This document shows positions 6,625 to 8,485 of a DNA stretch of 8,485 nucleotides, piece after piece. The notes below the pieces were generated by a model, which saw nothing but the letters and a program-made list of their open reading frames with translations, was not told where the DNA came from and did not search any database. The translations under genes and the position numbers were made by a program. Position 1 is the stretch's first letter, and each line of letters starts with the position of its first letter. The stretch comes from an uncultured Desulfovibrio sp. (GTDB lineage: Bacteria; Desulfobacterota; Desulfovibrionia; Desulfovibrionales; Desulfovibrionaceae), in assembly GCA_947176055.1 (NCBI GenBank), contig CAMWPE010000102.1, positions 1 through 8,485 on the forward strand, in the 5' to 3' direction.

Positions 6625-7686
6625 ATGAAACCGAAACCGGACGCCGTCGTTCTTTTTTCCGGCGGACTCGATAGCCTGCTAGCGGCGAAACTAATGGTCG
6701 CGCAAGGTCTTTCCGTCCTTTGCGCGCATTTTTTTTCGCCTTTTTTCGGTCGCGACAAACCGTCGCGAATCTGGGCCGACGAGTATGGACTCGAAGCTCT
6801 TACCGTCGATTTATCCATCGATTTCGCGAAAATGATGGCGACCGGCCCGGCGTATGGCTACGGCAAACACCTCAATCCGTGCATCGATTGCAAAATCCTG
6901 CAATTGAGCAAAGCCCGCGACATAATGGAGAATGTAGGCGCCAGGTTCCTGGTAACCGGCGAAGTGCCGGGTCAGCGGCCCATGTCCCAGCGCAAGGACA
7001 CGCTAAATTTGATCCAGCGGGAAGCCGGCGTGCGCGATCTGGTCCTGCGGCCGCTCTCGGCCCGGCTCCTGCCGCCTGTGGCCGCGGAGAGGGAAGGCCT
7101 GGTCGATCGGGAGCGACTGCTCTCTATTTCGGGTCGAGGAAGAACGCCCCAATACGAGCTTGCGGAAAAATTCGGCCTGCGAACCATTCCCTCGCCGGCG
7201 GGCGGCTGCGCCCTGACCGAAGCTGAAAGTTCGCGCCGTTACTGGATGATCTTCGAGGATTATCGCCGTCGCGGCAAAGACGATCCAGCGGCCTTGAGCC
7301 GCGATCTGCGCCTGGCCAATATCGGTCGCTTTGTCTGCCGGAAGGACGAAAACGTCTTATACTGGGCCATGATCGGCCGCAACAGCGGCGATAACCAGAG
7401 ATTGGCCGACGCGCTCGAAGCCGGAGATTTGCTCCTGCGCATGGCCCGGTTTCCAGGGCCAATAACGCTGTGCCGCCGCGGCAAAACCTGGCCCCGGGCA
7501 ATTTTGGAATCGCTCGCCGCCCATATGGCCGTATACGCTACGAGAGCGGTCGCGGCTGGCGGAGCCGCGACTATCCGCTGTTACGGCCAGGATTTTCACG
7601 AATTTTTTCCGGTAATACCGGGCAAGGATCCGGCCTGGGGTTTGCCGCAATGGGAGGAAATCCGGAAGGAGATTCGGGGGAAGTGA
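6625..7686 (+). CDS. MnmA/ThiI-like PP-loop tRNA thiolation enzyme
   Basis: This 353-aa cytoplasmic protein is an ATP-pyrophosphatase of the N-type PP-loop family. Such enzymes adenylate a uridine carbonyl in tRNA and exchange it for sulfur. The P-loop VVLFSGGLDSLLAAKLM spans residues 8-24. NPCIDCK holds Cys86 and Cys89, TGEVPGQRPMSQRKDTL (111-127) and RPLSARLLPP (142-151) are strongly patterned, and GGCALT holds Cys195. A Cys-x-x-Cys pair plus a distant third Cys is the set that binds a [4Fe-4S] cluster in TtcA/TtuA-type and some MnmA/ThiI-type enzymes, so an iron-sulfur-dependent reaction is a fair inference. The C-terminal third (about 225-353) lacks any rhodanese domain; I recall an RNA-binding-like (NFACT-R/DUF814-type) domain in homologues, but cannot confirm it. 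There is no N-terminal THUMP domain as in true ThiI, so the exact product (s2U34, s4U8 or other) is open. The start at ATG 6625 is forced by an upstream in-frame TAG; its AGAAGG lies only 1 base away, an unusually tight ribosome site. The gene stands alone, divergent from the ilv operon across 246 bp with no further gene. Confidence 0.82.
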   Translation: MKPKPDAVVLFSGGLDSLLAAKLMVAQGLSVLCAHFFSPFFGRDKPSRIWADEYGLEALTVDLSIDFAKMMATGPAYGYGKHLNPCIDCKILQLSKARDIMENVGARFLVTGEVPGQRPMSQRKDTLNLIQREAGVRDLVLRPLSARLLPPVAAEREGLVDRERLLSISGRGRTPQYELAEKFGLRTIPSPAGGCALTEAESSRRYWMIFEDYRRRGKDDPAALSRDLRLANIGRFVCRKDENVLYWAMIGRNSGDNQRLADALEAGDLLLRMARFPGPITLCRRGKTWPRAILESLAAHMAVYATRAVAAGGAATIRCYGQDFHEFFPVIPGKDPAWGLPQWEEIRKEIRGK

Positions 7687-8189
7687 CGGAGGACGATTTA
7701 GATACAAATAATCCGGAACGATCGCGTCCGAGATAAAGGTGAAAAATATAAAAAGTTTATTTTATACGATAAAAATAAGGAGCCGGCTGTTTTTAATCCG
7801 TATTGATCGCTAAAAAAGCCCAAATCCAAAAACGCATGCGCGTACGACGCAAGCGAGCATCCACGCGGACATGTTATTTAACTCCGTTTAAACGCGTTAG
7901 AAAAAGGCTTGCGTGATAGCAAGTCAGCCCTGAATAAATACCAAAATCCTTTTCCCGAAAGACGCCAACGGCCATTGAGGCCACGCTCATTTTTTTCCAG
8001 CCAGTCGGCTGTTCGCTTAAGCGTCGCGCCCCTGTCTTTTAATAGCCAATTTTTATTGGTAGCCAATATTTTAGCGCGTTTAGCAAATCTTGTCCGTATC
8101 GAAAGATTGGTTAGGCGTTTCGCGCGAATCGCAACTCCGTCGCGCTTTTTGCCGATAATTCGGGGACCGTCCCGCGAGGCGCGCCTTAT
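7687..8189. other. Non-coding or decayed stretch before the CRISPR array
   Basis: No convincing gene. Just after the PP-loop gene an AT-rich tract (about 7741-7785, with TATAAAAAG and TTTATACGATAAA) could hold promoter-like elements, but no good -35/-10 pair stands out. No clear intrinsic terminator follows the gene. Around 8046-8067, CCAAT-TTTT-ATTGG-TAG-CCAAT makes two alternative small hairpins, and AGCCAAT occurs twice 17 bp apart. A minus-strand frame from about 8280 to the TAA at 7878 has no stop, with a basic translation including KRTADWLEKNERGL, but it reads through two repeats and a spacer of the array and its only start candidate (TTG 8066) has no ribosome site. It may be a gene relic or chance. 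Confidence 0.45.
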
Positions 8190-8224
8190 GTCGCGACTCC
8201 TCCGCTCGCGGAGGTCATGACAAT
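8190..8224. repeat. Degenerate terminal CRISPR repeat
   Basis: This copy has four changes from the other three (T5C, A6G, C9T, A21G). The A21G change turns the central stem into a perfect 7-bp palindrome, CCTCCGC-TC-GCGGAGG, whereas the other copies have a C/A opposition there. Terminal degeneracy is the usual mark of the oldest, leader-distal repeat. Confidence 0.8.
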
Positions 8225-8428
8225 TGGTTTGGGTTTGTGAGTCCAGAACAAACAGTTGTCGTAACCCCTCCGCTCGCAGAGGTCATGACAATTTCATCGT
8301 ATCATTAATGTTTTGGATAGCGATAGTCGTAACCCCTCCGCTCGCAGAGGTCATGACAATGCGTCCAGAGATACGGCGTGCCGTGACAATGATGTCGTAA
8401 CCCCTCCGCTCGCAGAGGTCATGACAAT
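8190..8428. CRISPR. Four-repeat CRISPR array, 35-nt repeats and 33-nt spacers
   Basis: Four copies of a 35-nt repeat lie at 8190-8224, 8258-8292, 8326-8360 and 8394-8428, an exact period of 68. The repeat begins GTCGTAACCCCTCC, carries CGCTCGCA in the middle and ends GAGGTCATGACAAT. Copies 2-4 are identical; copy 1 differs at four positions (5, 6, 9, 21). The three spacers (8225-8257, 8293-8325, 8361-8393) are each 33 nt, unrelated to one another and different in GC, as expected of captured DNA. The repeat folds as a hairpin: CCTC/GAGG plus GC/GC around TC, with outer GTC/GAC arms. No cas gene or leader is recognisable in the window; only 57 bp remain on the right. The ends (GTyGTArC at the start, ACAAT at the finish) recall 36-nt type II-C repeats such as that of Neisseria, but the spacer length is not the usual 30, so type is unassigned. 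The degenerate copy marks the old end, so growth would be from the right. Confidence 0.85.
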
Positions 8429-8485
8429 CTGACTAGGCTCTGTCGGCACTATAGGAACAGCGCGATTAGAGCGAGCGCAACAAAT
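8429..8485. other. Right flank of the array (possible leader side, cut by window end)
   Basis: A fifth repeat would be due at 8462 if another 33-nt spacer followed, but the bases there do not match. The flank is not AT-rich, so it is not a typical leader, but only 57 bases can be seen. GCGAGCG at 8472-8478 matches seven bases of the repeat's reverse complement, which is too short to call an anti-repeat. Confidence 0.35.

Noticed and set aside
8462..8485. A degenerate fifth CRISPR repeat at the expected 68-bp step
   Set aside because: The bases do not align with the repeat beyond a few chance matches.

Overview
The window looks like a chromosomal segment of a Desulfovibrio-like member of the Desulfobacterota (Deltaproteobacteria). 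This is judged from recalled protein resemblance and gene order (YggT - DUF465/YdcH - ilvB - ilvH), not from a search. Its genome appears to be shedding genes: conserved housekeeping genes are intact, but one flank is a run of frameshifted, truncated sugar-transfer genes. That would fit a host-associated or otherwise shrinking lineage, though this is inference.

Layout. (1) Bases 1-302 hold no recognised gene. (2) Bases 303 to about 1990, plus strand, hold three decayed genes: a WecD/FdtC-like GNAT acetyltransferase with two single-base deletions, a family 2 glycosyltransferase remnant, and the C-terminal remnant of a multi-pass membrane protein resembling GT39/ArnT-type glycosyltransferases. 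The last remnant runs head-on into ilvH. (3) Bases 1996-6378, minus strand, form one leftward operon: an unrecognised 252-aa protein, a HAD phosphatase, YggT, a DUF465/YdcH-like small protein, IlvB and IlvH. A plausible sigma70 promoter lies at 6409-6437. The first two genes overlap by ATGA, and a strong intrinsic terminator sits between ilvB and ilvH. No ilvC follows ilvH. (4) At 6625-7686, divergent on the plus strand, is a PP-loop ATPase related to MnmA/ThiI-type tRNA thiolation enzymes, with a Cys-x-x-Cys plus distal Cys set. (5) Bases 7687-8189 hold no convincing gene. (6) Bases 8190-8428 hold a compact CRISPR array of four 35-nt repeats and three spacers, all exactly 33 nt, with a degenerate first repeat. 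No cas gene is in the window.

How the parts work together. IlvB and IlvH form acetohydroxyacid synthase, the first committed enzyme of valine/isoleucine synthesis. The upstream small genes are operon partners with membrane or phosphatase roles but no obvious link to that pathway. The decayed genes suggest loss of a surface-polysaccharide or lipid-sugar function. The array is the most interesting accessory element; its repeat ends resemble those of type II-C arrays, but the type cannot be assigned here.
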